Program-made: the position numbers and the translations under genes
Part shown: positions 53,101 through 59,354 of the stretch, in pieces
Layout: each line of letters opens with the position of its first letter
Numbering within the stretch: position 1 is the first letter of the stretch
Assembly (NCBI GenBank): GCA_964019335.1
Contig: OZ025664.1
Coordinates: 592,279 to 656,278 of the forward strand
Length of the DNA: 64,000 bases
Direction of reading: 5' to 3'
Origin: Diplonema japonicum
Lineage: Eukaryota; Euglenozoa; Diplonemea; Diplonemida; Diplonemidae
Notes under the pieces: model-generated
Databases searched by the model: none
What the model was told of the DNA's origin: nothing
Seen by the model: the letters and a program-made list of their open reading frames with translations, nothing else

Positions 53101-54019
53101 GTTGCCCAGATGAGTCCTCTCATCTTCGCACGAACGAGTGTGGTACGGCCATCCCCTCCCCCCGCCAGCCGGAGTGCAGCGGGGAGAGCAAATGCTTCCC
53201 CTATCATCCCCATGCACACTCGCTTCCCCTTTTGATTTTGAGAGATTTTACTCTCACCCTTTCATGTTTCGCTCAATGGAGCAAATCCCTCTCGAGGGGG
53301 CGACCGGGGCCAGTTCCGGTCACCAGAGGTCCCAGTTGAGAAAAACGACGAACTGGGGTCAAGGTCCCCGTCCGAGTCACGTAGGTCTACGCGGCTTGGA
53401 ATTAAAGTAATTCAGCCCTCTTCGGCTGTTCCAAACAGGTGCACGGGTTGGCGGAGTCCACAGCTCCATCTGATTGCAGAAGAACTGGTCTTCGCCCTCC
53501 CTGTAATATTTCCATGCTTCCCTTCACCTTTCCCCTTCCCAGGTGTTGCTCCCCCATGGTGGCACCTATTGGTATTTTGAAAAAAAAAACGGCGGTTGTA
53601 AGGTCGTGTAGCTCAGTCGGTAGAGCATTGGTCTAATAAGCCAACGGTCCCAGGTTCGAGCCCTGTCACGACCATTTTTTATGATCCTTTAACTTCTTTT
53701 TAAGGTTCGTCACTGTGGAATATTGAAGCACAAGAGTGGTGTTTTGAAGGATGCCGAAGACCCTTTGACTGTCCCGCCAAGGTATGTTATGTCGTTTCGT
53801 GAAAACTGACTGCAAAACAGTGTTGAATGGACTGAGAAGGGTGGAATCAACTTAACGAATGTCGCTCCTGGAAAACTGGATATGGTGGACGATCCTTTGT
53901 TCAACGGTGACTGGGTGGCACCTATCGGGGCGTACGACATGCGATCAGGTAATGGTGCAGGGAAGCGAGGTAAACCAATTCGTGAGCTTTCGATGGATCC
54001 GGCAGCGAACGGATGCTAG
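40373..54019 (+). CDS. Cyclophilin-like protein split by a 12.66-kb intron
   Basis: Exons are 40373-41047, 53705-53781 and 53821-54019, giving 316 aa. Exon 1 carries an N-terminal targeting or anchor segment (RRLAGVAAGVAVSWK) and most of the cyclophilin domain: FHSVKPGFIAQGGDNETYNG, GCLCMVTHARNTNKSQFFIS and NSVIGQVINGWDVMKEIE. It stops at KEIS, just before the last cyclophilin strand. The first residues of exon 2, VRHCGIL, supply that strand in phase 0, since families end with the pattern I-x-V-x-x-C-G-x-L. Exon 3 follows a 39-nt intron and ends at TAG 54017. Without splicing, exon 1 would run to a premature stop at 41087. Catalytic Arg is Ser in FHSV, so isomerase activity is doubtful. The acceptor CTCTTAG ends at 40344. 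Confidence 0.8.
41176..42396 (+). CDS. Retrotransposon 1 ORF1 protein (coiled coil)
   Basis: The 406-aa product has an N-terminal Pro/Lys-rich segment and a small globular part (about 55-140, including PTWAAFIAQAGLGKSMRF). A long charged coiled coil follows (about 150-305, REEKLEARIQALESAEKEE), then a Pro/Thr-rich tail ending VKRKVEGQY. No zinc knuckle is seen. By position and coiled-coil content it is the nucleic-acid-binding, trimer-forming ORF1p of non-LTR elements. It overlaps ORF2 by 17 nt. Confidence 0.75.
   Translation: MSSDKMTKPSKAGASKGPLPDGSEPDQDPPQLVLQTTEVVIRKTPPETTPKTKPTRKHYDAVVAPLAPKPTWAAFIAQAGLGKSMRFDGVLGTIVTTGTPPLQSYSVRDGDTTHKVVFEEQKGSFKRKLPGGSRRGTKIDFRREFGGASWSQVWELADEKEGRKKKAREEKGAKAAKRKAEAREREEKLEARIQALESAEKEEGGGMEDDWGWREAMDRRIAELEQAREQAGLWEKACERKVEEVEMRGVRTDERTEELNRRVGLVEGELGGLRGEISSLKASSERTERSVEELKQGMNRLLIHLTTGAPPPGTSEEADGSPEQRGHVPSTDGADEGTDTPDCPRHAATPERKGTVAPLCYDTPPPAERLVGVATTRQTTLHTTPSQTTPLHKVNPPVKRKVEGQY
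42380..46700 (+). pseudogene. Retrotransposon 1 ORF2: 2A-EN-RT-RNase H, single frameshift at YADD
   Basis: The frame opens without an ATG in the overlap with ORF1. It carries two DEVLPS repeats and a canonical 2A-like sequence, LLSCGDIEANPGP (DIEANPGP at 42770-42793). The endonuclease follows (NVLSLNVRSL, LLLQETFL, AGDMNAHHTMWD, GSDHVPMF), then the RT (KAPGPDGIYNEMLKYL, SYRPIALTSNIVK, LLLFDFKGAFDTVWHK, GGVPQGTILAPQLFSIYVND). At about 44944 one extra G shifts the frame, just before YADD (44946-44957). The rest continues in the next frame, with RNase H (VYTDGSVTG, CSDSQSV, GHCGLPGNEQADRHA) and a CLSC-H-C finger. Apart from that base the gene is intact, so decay is recent or the base is a sequencing error. 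Confidence 0.88.
46767..47293. other. Spacer between the two retrotransposons, with a coding-like segment
   Basis: This is pyrimidine-rich DNA with a GC-rich stretch at about 46960-47150. One frame there reads protein-like sequence (RRFARRVLAWEAGWRAAGV, VGEVANTGAHEPAPPP) but lacks a start and a recognised family. It may be a fragment of a third element or ancestral intron sequence upstream of the tRNA gene. Confidence 0.4.
47294..47306 (+). repeat. Left target-site duplication of retrotransposon 2
   Basis: The 13-nt sequence acggcggttgtaa recurs exactly at 53589-53601, directly after the A tail of the element. Confidence 0.75.
47338..49566 (+). CDS. Retrotransposon 2 ORF1 protein with Ala/Pro repeats
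   Basis: The 742-aa product has a Lys/Arg-rich N terminus (MSTSNKKKKRPAHHKSR). An Ala/Pro region with tandem units close to ADTTAPAPAAADSPAPAPAA follows (about 120-180). A globular central part (about 215-540) has two similar halves that may be RRM- or ferredoxin-like. A Pro/Ala-rich linker, a short coiled coil (ALLALIQSMQATIDGLQATV) and a Gly-rich tail with RGRAQSL/RGRAASV complete it. It is presumably the RNA-binding partner of ORF2. Confidence 0.75.
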   Translation: MSTSNKKKKRPAHHKSRTEEILEKARGERVKDNAAARAKRTREEVERKRAEGVTPVVTPSPGQGKKAARRARQKAAAADAATAAASGSDDSVVLISESPGVVTSFTVDTPEVRRARMRTAAADTTATAPAPAAANTTAPAPAAADSPAPAPAAADTTAPAPAAADSPAPAPAPASTAAVWSTAVLTAAACDTALPMSDSDTDEKDTAPAPAPAPEPHWDLVPDTWDAPIYTNTAPPEEVPRAVVALDDLQQVDAIRTARPTASLTFVLLTEVAGSTTPCTVIVLAGQRVVHKAVHTFSVGSNPPSYTPLASFDGGTEVVYVSVKADSVNAAKARVRDLVATQGVAVEEQAIFRPKKIDGNEPRARHWSHEVGLRLPAASVHAVLRASGDGCMVRTTERRGGYTYVPIVAEGRAEAFQLAKALGGLSLGVAHRKGWTVRCLPETEQRLREALAKQRTKRRYLLTGAPLSVTRAAFDGMMDHIGWKPSSIIRRSDTAFQGTRQLVFFIVADAPPPKARTWLFGSRLVRLHDAEDHPSVTLPPRTNKKAPPAARTPVAATTAQTPTPAPGPTVQSTGLPSTNPWSSPPSSVAPPPLGTVTPVSSAASPTTTPPRDSQKKNPAPEPEVPALLALIQSMQATIDGLQATVRDLQERMAASLGAPASSADGAGRTAVAGKGKGGKAGSKAGTKGHQAQGVSTPGPYPTSTEQGGGRGRAQSLAGDSASPNGAGRGRAASVGPAPAPAN
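49708..52875 (+). CDS. Retrotransposon 2 ORF2 with internal in-frame RT deletion
   Basis: ATG 49708 begins MSARDLLGLLGLVETNPGP. The NPGP ending is 2A-like (49741-49764), but with Leu where the consensus has Asp. The endonuclease is complete (VLSWNCNGL, MIQETHL, GDFNAHHSSWD, GSDHSPVSF). The sequence then passes from WWTAELEDAFEERN directly into VLGPVLYTIYVDELA and YADDVAVVV, near 50735. RT fingers and the first Asp motif, about 1 kb in element 1, are absent without a frame break. The thumb region, RNase H (AYTDGSVV, CTDSLSL, SHCGVPGNEAADRLA) and the CPAC-H-C finger follow. The product should lack reverse transcription but could keep endonuclease and RNase H. Confidence 0.85.
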   Translation: MSARDLLGLLGLVETNPGPPKKLPPPKPKGLRVLSWNCNGLAAKWSTVSYHAVLLTLDIIMIQETHLREGHETPYLPGYTSYRRDRTTPVTDGSATRGGGVITYVRDCLASEEAPFVLPEGDSVTERLDVRISCVKRVPVTLSNVYLTPVSISRGTRDPEYLRPGSLPVGKNTIVAGDFNAHHSSWDAKVTTPNERGNVVRDWLDTHGYTVYNNRDEPTRDSPPRVLDLVVGRCAELEPRTLGTWGSDHSPVSFRLPLEDAYCSERPCPTWNFKKARWDDFTAAAAALLTKIDTKAHIDSFTKEVTEALLHAADDHIPLCGVRRGPTPWWTAELEDAFEERNVLGPVLYTIYVDELARLLVGMADLSVLYADDVAVVVSAGQGDLAGLERGAQAVMDAVEGWCGRRGMLLSSSKSQAVCVPYQKRLNVYFSSSRVPLCPGAFQDPVLNLGVGACGTLSGVRELSGFRVVEAGGKRSFDIPAAIRRSDIGYMAARPLPLCGSAKYLGVTVDSGLTFDEHAGDVLRRADKRLRVLRLLSGTTWGCKKATLRSLYLTYVLPLLRYCMGVYFARLRDSRVEELVGLHQRAAVLISGCWHGSGTAKVVAEAGLLPLRQMAEGAAAVLTAKSFCWRTSPVHREVLEQKRMTGMGNGWLRAGILALRRCGLQGWTTQEGFRKYDTFELLTASPKVAPWHAFLVEFRTALPGRVTRSSPDVDKRKAAVEALAALPPGIHAYTDGSVVRDRQRWRGGAGVFLQLPRPHEPVSESFGVSNFCSSFRAEGLAVKVALDMVAALRSEHTTLADSRLSICTDSLSLLDQLRAGPSRQRERLDHETWELLVAAARAQGAPVILQFVPSHCGVPGNEAADRLAGEGTKRELTRPSLDYRSVRALVRRQIQQRSAVIVGEVAPRYARATGLRAACFPQSLPRLAETVISRLRVGHSALFFGFLQAAGPNRKKAELSCPACGAKMSREHVVGGCAVVGRGSLDAPNGRPSLVECLSKRVTQVFTLIADSGLLDWARSGVFTSPSAATAGTAAPSFIPPAVSLDAGPAAPVLR
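52876..53588 (+). other. 3' UTR of retrotransposon 2 with nested hairpins
   Basis: The perfect hairpin agatgag-tcct-ctcatct (53108-53125) lies between the arms ggatggcc (53079-53086) and ggccatcc (53147-53154). The tail ends in A10 at about 53579-53589. Such 3' structures can be the RT recognition signal in non-LTR elements. No gene is seen. Confidence 0.55.
53589..53601 (+). repeat. Right target-site duplication, abutting the tRNA gene
   Basis: This is an exact copy of the 13 nt at 47294-47306. The next base, 53602, is position 1 of the tRNA. Confidence 0.75.
53602..53674 (+). tRNA. tRNA-Ile (anticodon AAT)
   Basis: The gene is 73 nt. The acceptor stem GGTCGTG/CACGACC is perfect over 7 bp, the D stem is GCTC/GAGC, and the anticodon stem TTGGT/GCCAA encloses loop CTAATAA, so the anticodon is AAT (read as IAT after editing). 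The T loop is TTCGAGC, with one mismatch at the base of its stem. Internal promoter A box TAGCTCAGTCGG and B box GGTTCGAGCCC match consensus. There is no intron and no encoded CCA. It is followed by a T run and lies on the coding strand inside the cyclophilin intron. Confidence 0.93.
53675..53680 (+). terminator. RNA polymerase III terminator of the tRNA gene
   Basis: Six T follow the discriminator base directly. Confidence 0.85.
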
Positions 54020-54084
54020 ATGGATGTTAGTTATTGTCATTTCATTTCATCATGTTTCTAGGCACATTCCAGACGAGAAATGAC

Positions 54085-56805
54085 ATGATAGACCTGTGGG
54101 ATGTATACGACCTGCCAACAGATGAATTGGTTGTAAGCAAGAGCCAGATCGAAGAGAGTCTCAGTGAAAGTCCTGAGGATGGAAGGCTACTTGAACTTCT
54201 CAAGGTAGTCTCACGAGAGATACAAGAACGTGGAGCAGCTGATGCTATACTCGAAAGACTGAATAGAAAAGAAACTGTGCTGCAGTATGAGCAGAAGCCG
54301 GTACTCGAACCTGAACCTGAACCCGAGCCACTAGAACGAAGAAGTAGCAGCCTTCCTCAACTTGGTTCAGTCAACAAGGCGGTCTATGCTACGAAGGAGT
54401 CTCCCCCTGTTCTTTTTGGAATGCAGCGACATCGAGCGTTCGAAGTGACCCACGACATTATCTACGGGTGTTCATTGGAGAAAAATGAATTCAACACAAA
54501 CAAAATAAAGAAGGTTGTAAAGACCAAAAGCAGCACGCCGATTCCTACGAGCTCAAAGAAAATTGTCCCACTACCAAGACCTTCCTCCGTTACCTCACAC
54601 CCTATCGGGACTAAAGTCCACGACCCAAGCAGGACACTGCGAAGAAGGTCATGTAAAAGTGCCGTTGCGGCAGCCACTATGCTGGCTGCATTCTGTACTT
54701 GTCTCAGCAATGTTGATGAACTAAACCTCGTTGTTACTGTAGTTTGTTCCTCCATATCTTGCGTGGTTCTACGACAGCGGGCTATCAATAATGCCAGTGC
54801 GAGCATTCTCACGATCGCAGCAGCTTCTTCAGCATCCACAGCGACATCTCGAGTTCGTGTGTTTCGCGCTTCAGCAGCCGCAGTGTCGTCTGCATTAAGC
54901 ACAGCGATCTTTCAGTGTAGAGCACTCCAAGACAGAGCTGTCAAGGCTTGCATGTGCTCGGGGGCAATTGTGATCCTCTCGATGTCTCGCATGCAGGTCA
55001 TCGAAAGGAAAGCGGGACAGATGGAGAGATTACGGCATGAAAGGGAAGCCCAAACAGTGCAGAGTGCATCGTCTCCTTCAACACCAACACCAGCACCAGC
55101 ACCCAAGATAGTAAACACCCAACTGGTGAATCAAGAGCTGGTGCCACGTAAGGCAAAGGAACCGACGTATAACTATTCAAAGTACTTTCCCTCGTTCAGT
55201 TCGCTGTGGATCCCGTTTGAAAAGCATGGGAAGGTCGACAGCATTCAAAAGGACGAAAGGCAACTTTTAGAGATGGCGTGCCGGGAGATAGTATGTTGGT
55301 CCAATATTCAGGTTGCAAATACCCACACCACACAGCTAAACTGGGCGCAAGGTGTACTCGACGACAATCAGACGCAAGACGAGTCTGATGAAGAAACCTC
55401 CTACCCCAACAAAGGTAAGCAGGGAAAAGAAACCCAGAAGACGTGCTCAGAATTGTCAGGGGTCTTGTGTGAGTTGCTGGAGTCAAAGCATACAAGGGAA
55501 AAGCTGCAAGAAGCGGGAGAAAGGATGGAATATTTCACGCAGAAGAGCAGAGATGAAGTGTACCAGCTGGTTCAGTACACGTTAGAGAATGTCAACGGGT
55601 GGAGTGAGTGCACACGGAAGTCTTTCTTCAATTATATGTGGATGTGGCGGAAGCCTCGGATCAGTTGTAAATACTTATTTGCACTTCAAAGGGTCAACCA
55701 CTACCCTGGTTCATTCGTTCTCACAAGAAAAGACTGCCTAAAGAAGTGCCTGCAGAGATTCCGCAGGCTTCCAGGGAAAGCAGGCGAGAGCTTTAACATA
55801 TTTCCCGAAACGTTCGCCCTTCCACAAGACAGCACGCAGTTTATTGAATCCACCGGGTTAACCTTGGATAGAATACGGTTACAACAACTTGCATCAGGCA
55901 CAAAGGGACACCATTCGGATTCTTGTGGAGTGTGGATCACGAAACCTGTGGGGATGTCGAGGGGCCGTGGGATAGAAATTGTTACACACCCTGCAAGCAT
56001 TGAGTACAGCGAAGCACTTGTTATCCAGCGGTACATTCAAAACCCCCTGCTGGTCCATGGGTACAAGTTCGACATGAGGCTGTACGTTGTTGTGTCATCA
56101 TTTCAGCCCCTTGAGGCATACCTCAGTACGCTGGGGTTCGCAAGGTTCACGTCTCTCCCGTTCACAATGGACCCCGCATCATTCGGTAATAGGTTGGTTC
56201 ACCTGACAAATACGTCGGTCCAGTCAAATTGTGTACCGCCTCCTTTTTGCAGTGCTGAAAATATGTGCAAATGGGGATTGGATCAGCTAGCCGAAGCCCT
56301 TCCGGAGCTGACTGGTCAGCCATGGGAAAAGACATGGGCGAAAGTCACCGAGTGTCTGGTAAAATGTCTTGCTGCTGCAGATGTTAGTGTAACTAACCAC
56401 AATTGTTGTTTCGAGCTGCTGGGTTTTGATGTGCTGTTGGATGACAAGTGTGAGCCGTGGGTGTTAGAGGTAAACGCGTCACCTTCTCTGGAGATCGATA
56501 CCCCTCTTGATGAGCGGGTCAAGACGAGGTTGATGAAAGATTGTTTCCACCTTATCAACCCGCAGCCGTACAATAAGTTCCACTTAATGGAAGTTCTCTC
56601 TCGCCGCCTGTCGGGACAGTTGGCTTCCAAGAAGTCTGTCTCCACACGTCATTCGGCACCTGCCAGGGATGTTCTGAACGAGGACATCTCCAAGATCCTC
56701 GGTAATGTTCCACCACAAACAGCAACCCAACCGGAGTCCACGCATTTCGAGAGGCTCGCACCCTCGTCGTTGTACGACAGAATATGCCGCATGATGAGGT
56801 TATGA
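54085..56805 (+). CDS. TTLL-family tubulin ligase with an unusual hydrophobic helical block
   Basis: The product from ATG 54085 is 906 aa (MIDLWDVYDLPTDEL); ATG 54052 is an alternative, but the acceptors CTAG (54058-54061) and CCAG (54069-54072) favour the former. The C-terminal half is a tubulin-tyrosine-ligase-like ATP-grasp domain: NHYPGSFVLTRKD, WITKPVGMSRGRGI, QRYIQNPLLVHGYKFDMRLY, HLTNTSVQSN and FELLGFDVLLDDKCEPWVLE with NASPSL. These motifs match polyglutamylase-type TTLLs acting on axonemal tubulin. Between residues about 190 and 310 lie five Ala/Val/Ser-rich hydrophobic helices (AAATMLAAFCTCLSNV, LVVTVVCSSISCVVL, ILTIAAASSASTAT) not known to me in TTLLs. The protein is probably ciliary or subpellicular. 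Confidence 0.88.
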   Translation: MIDLWDVYDLPTDELVVSKSQIEESLSESPEDGRLLELLKVVSREIQERGAADAILERLNRKETVLQYEQKPVLEPEPEPEPLERRSSSLPQLGSVNKAVYATKESPPVLFGMQRHRAFEVTHDIIYGCSLEKNEFNTNKIKKVVKTKSSTPIPTSSKKIVPLPRPSSVTSHPIGTKVHDPSRTLRRRSCKSAVAAATMLAAFCTCLSNVDELNLVVTVVCSSISCVVLRQRAINNASASILTIAAASSASTATSRVRVFRASAAAVSSALSTAIFQCRALQDRAVKACMCSGAIVILSMSRMQVIERKAGQMERLRHEREAQTVQSASSPSTPTPAPAPKIVNTQLVNQELVPRKAKEPTYNYSKYFPSFSSLWIPFEKHGKVDSIQKDERQLLEMACREIVCWSNIQVANTHTTQLNWAQGVLDDNQTQDESDEETSYPNKGKQGKETQKTCSELSGVLCELLESKHTREKLQEAGERMEYFTQKSRDEVYQLVQYTLENVNGWSECTRKSFFNYMWMWRKPRISCKYLFALQRVNHYPGSFVLTRKDCLKKCLQRFRRLPGKAGESFNIFPETFALPQDSTQFIESTGLTLDRIRLQQLASGTKGHHSDSCGVWITKPVGMSRGRGIEIVTHPASIEYSEALVIQRYIQNPLLVHGYKFDMRLYVVVSSFQPLEAYLSTLGFARFTSLPFTMDPASFGNRLVHLTNTSVQSNCVPPPFCSAENMCKWGLDQLAEALPELTGQPWEKTWAKVTECLVKCLAAADVSVTNHNCCFELLGFDVLLDDKCEPWVLEVNASPSLEIDTPLDERVKTRLMKDCFHLINPQPYNKFHLMEVLSRRLSGQLASKKSVSTRHSAPARDVLNEDISKILGNVPPQTATQPESTHFERLAPSSLYDRICRMMRL

Positions 56806-56913
56806 TGATTAAGTTGATGATTTACACGTTTTTCTAAACTCAGTTCTGATTTTTCTTCTTCCAGTTTTCCCTTTTTGTCTCACTTCACTTTTTTTGCAGA
56901 AAAAATAGAAACA

Positions 56914-57855
56914 ATGAGCGGCACCGATGTGCAGCGCACCACGGGGTTGATTACGGAGCTGCTGCGAAAGATTGCCGTCCCGCCCGTGGCAACAGAGGAA
57001 GGAGCGAGCAGAATTATTCAAATGCACAGGTTAATCTGCAGGAAGTTAGAGCCACAGCTTCGTCAGGCTGTGTCAGTCCTGCAGCAGATGGAGGGATTGG
57101 AGGGAGACCGTGCAATGTTCCTGTCGAAGGGAGAGAACAAGCGCGCCAACGAGGTTACGAATGTGATCCACAAGCTGATGGACAGCGTCGAGCACGAGTA
57201 CTATCAGACTCGGGACAAAGACAAGTCGGGTATTGTGAACCATGAAAACGGCTTCTGCAGTGCTGTGTCTGGGACTTCACCCGCTAAGCGTTGCCTCCCC
57301 ACGTCCTCAAGGACGAAAACGCCAGACTATTCAACGCCTAAGGTGGTCAAGACTAGAACAGGCTTGACAACAACGCCCCCTGCCTCAAGTTCACGGAGAG
57401 GGAGAGATGACAGGACAGAGAGGGACATGGATACCTCAAGAGATTACTCTGAGAGAAGCAGGAGCAAGGGTAAAAGACGAAGCACAAGGTCGTCTAGTCC
57501 CACTCCTTTACCTACACCTACGAAGGTGTATGTGCCCATGCCCATATCACCCATGCGCCCTATGACGCCTGTGCACCAAATCACAATGGCACCAAGCACA
57601 CCAGCTCCACTGTCAGAAGCGTCACCTCGTCGCGATAGAGAATTCATTGTAGCACTGCTGCGGTCCTTGCAGCTGGAGAACTACGCACATTTATTCACTG
57701 ACATGACACTTCTGTCCTTCTACCGCCTGTCATACGAGCAGCTGACTGGCATGGGCCTCAACGCCAGCTCTGCGAAGACCTTGTATAATTCTATCGATCA
57801 AATAAAGCAGATAGCAGACACCCAGGTGCACTCTCCAGGGAGGTCGCTCACATGA
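56914..57855 (+). CDS. SAM-domain protein, 313 aa
   Basis: The N-terminal 90 residues are helical (LITELLRKIAV, LRQAVSVLQQMEGL). The middle is a basic Ser/Pro/Thr/Arg-rich linker (RSSSPTPLPTPTKVYVPMP). The C terminus (about 240-300) is a SAM domain: LLRSLQLENYAHLF, LSYEQLTGMGLN and SAKTLYNSIDQIK. SAM domains mediate protein assembly. The acceptor TTTGCAG ends at 56899, 14 nt before the ATG. The position between a TTLL and a coiled-coil protein suggests, but does not show, a cytoskeletal role. Confidence 0.8.
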   Translation: MSGTDVQRTTGLITELLRKIAVPPVATEEGASRIIQMHRLICRKLEPQLRQAVSVLQQMEGLEGDRAMFLSKGENKRANEVTNVIHKLMDSVEHEYYQTRDKDKSGIVNHENGFCSAVSGTSPAKRCLPTSSRTKTPDYSTPKVVKTRTGLTTTPPASSSRRGRDDRTERDMDTSRDYSERSRSKGKRRSTRSSSPTPLPTPTKVYVPMPISPMRPMTPVHQITMAPSTPAPLSEASPRRDREFIVALLRSLQLENYAHLFTDMTLLSFYRLSYEQLTGMGLNASSAKTLYNSIDQIKQIADTQVHSPGRSLT

Positions 57856-57938
57856 GGACCAAGCGATGTTAGATTTGTAAAGACTTGATTTGTTGTAAGT
57901 TGCTATCACCATGCTCACATGCACTACACTACAGGGAG

Positions 57939-59354
57939 ATGGCTGTCTCGGGGAGGACACCGTGCAGAAACAGCAAGCTGCAATGGTTCGATTGGGAAAC
58001 TAAAAGGTTCGTGGACATTTGGGCGCAGTCGGACGCGGGGTCACTGTGTTGTTTCACTACGTCTAGCCCCGTGTTCTCAAAGCTGGTGTGCCGGCCATTG
58101 TATTTTAAACATGTAAACGCTTACCTCCCCACGAAGGGTGCACTCCTAGGACGCAAGACTATTGGCCACCTGGACAAGGATTTTATCTTTGCATTTGAAA
58201 CCTGCAGGCCAGGGGTTGAAGCTTCTAGAATTGACTCCAGCAGAACGGACTTCCAGATCTTCCGATGTGGGTCCAAGCAGAGTTACAACAACTGGATGAT
58301 TCACTTCGACAGCATCCCTGTCTTGTCAGAGCTGAGGAAGAGCATTTGCCACTCATTCCCCGACCCACAGGCCTTCCACAAGACACTAGACAGCCGTGAA
58401 CACCGTATCCCCAAAGGAAGATCCTTCTCCTTCAAGCCCGCTATTGAAAGCATGCCGACACGTTACTGGCGGTGCACCGGGAAGGTGGCCAACATGGGAC
58501 GGTCACGTGACAAGAGCAACTCTCCCGAGGGTATTAAACGGTCTTTGACGCCGAAGGATAGTTTGCTTCGGACGCCGAAAGAGAACACCTTTCGAGGTGC
58601 CAGCACACCAAACGAGAAGCCTCTACGCACTCCAAAGGAGTTCATCCTGCACTCTGTTGGTAAGTCTAGCTTCCACAGGAACAATACGGACAGCGGTGCA
58701 GTAAAGATAAGGAGCGGCAGTGTGGGGCAGAACCGTATTAAGAAAGCGTCGCCTACGCCAAGCAGCACGAGAATGCCGTCTCCAGGTGGGTTGCCGCCTG
58801 GCGCGTTTGCGAATAGTTGTTGTTTGCTGCTAGAAGCGGAGATGAGGGAAAAGACAGAGAGACACCGACGGATAGAGAACGACCTTTATGTGAGAATCGA
58901 GGAGCTGGAAATGAAGCTCAGGGAGAAGGAGAGGGAGGCCCAGAGGGAAAGAGAGAGATCGAAGGAAAGGGAACACAGCAGGTTGAAGGCTTTGGCAACC
59001 GCGCCAAGTAATGACTTCGAGTCTCGTTTGGAAGTGGAGAAGAAGGCATGGGTGCTGTGCATGCAGAACGAGGTCAAATCACAGTGGGAACAGGTAGAGG
59101 CATCGGTGAAGAAGAAGGACGACCTGATTATTCAGCAGAAAAGTAGAATCGAAGAACTGGAGCGGGTCATCGCTATCACCACTCCATGTCAGTCCCCCAT
59201 GCAGTCCCAGAGGTCACGTGTGGACACATATATTAAGAACCAGCTTTCACCAGTGCAGCAAGAGTCTCTTCTCGATCTTGATGCTCAGCTTGATTTTATC
59301 TTGGAAGAGGCTAATGACCTCTACCCGGAGGAACACAGAGAGGGCTTCGCGTGA
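57939..59354 (+). CDS. Coiled-coil protein with possible PH-like N-terminal domain
   Basis: The 471-aa product begins MAVSGRTPCRNSKLQWF. The first about 120 residues look like a beta-rich lipid- or protein-binding module of PH type, ending in a helix with Trp (SYNNWMIHFDSIPVL). A Ser/Thr-Pro-rich linker (SLTPKDSLLRTPKEN) and a strongly charged coiled coil (about 285-420) follow. The helical C terminus is QQESLLDLDAQLDFILEEAN. The acceptor CTACAG ends at 57934, 4 nt before the ATG. The PH assignment is by pattern only. Confidence 0.7.
   Translation: MAVSGRTPCRNSKLQWFDWETKRFVDIWAQSDAGSLCCFTTSSPVFSKLVCRPLYFKHVNAYLPTKGALLGRKTIGHLDKDFIFAFETCRPGVEASRIDSSRTDFQIFRCGSKQSYNNWMIHFDSIPVLSELRKSICHSFPDPQAFHKTLDSREHRIPKGRSFSFKPAIESMPTRYWRCTGKVANMGRSRDKSNSPEGIKRSLTPKDSLLRTPKENTFRGASTPNEKPLRTPKEFILHSVGKSSFHRNNTDSGAVKIRSGSVGQNRIKKASPTPSSTRMPSPGGLPPGAFANSCCLLLEAEMREKTERHRRIENDLYVRIEELEMKLREKEREAQRERERSKEREHSRLKALATAPSNDFESRLEVEKKAWVLCMQNEVKSQWEQVEASVKKKDDLIIQQKSRIEELERVIAITTPCQSPMQSQRSRVDTYIKNQLSPVQQESLLDLDAQLDFILEEANDLYPEEHREGFA

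Larger units (their letters stand above)
47307..53588 (+). mobile_element. Non-LTR retrotransposon 2, inserted directly upstream of a tRNA gene; RT-deleted
   Basis: The body is bounded by the 13-nt duplications and ends in an A10 tail. A short purine leader with GAAAA repeats (47308-47336) precedes ORF1 (47338-49566). ORF2 (49708-52875) and a 0.7-kb 3' UTR follow. It is distinct in sequence from element 1 but has the same domain order (2A-like, endonuclease, RT remnant, RNase H, CCHC). It is very GC-rich and both frames are open. Loss of most of the RT makes it non-autonomous. Confidence 0.85.

Noticed and set aside
53100-53140. Hammerhead-like core (GATGAG ... CGAA) in the retrotransposon 3' UTR
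   Set aside because: The stem II pairing and the conserved CTGATGA and GAAA placement are not met. A simple hairpin explains the sequence.
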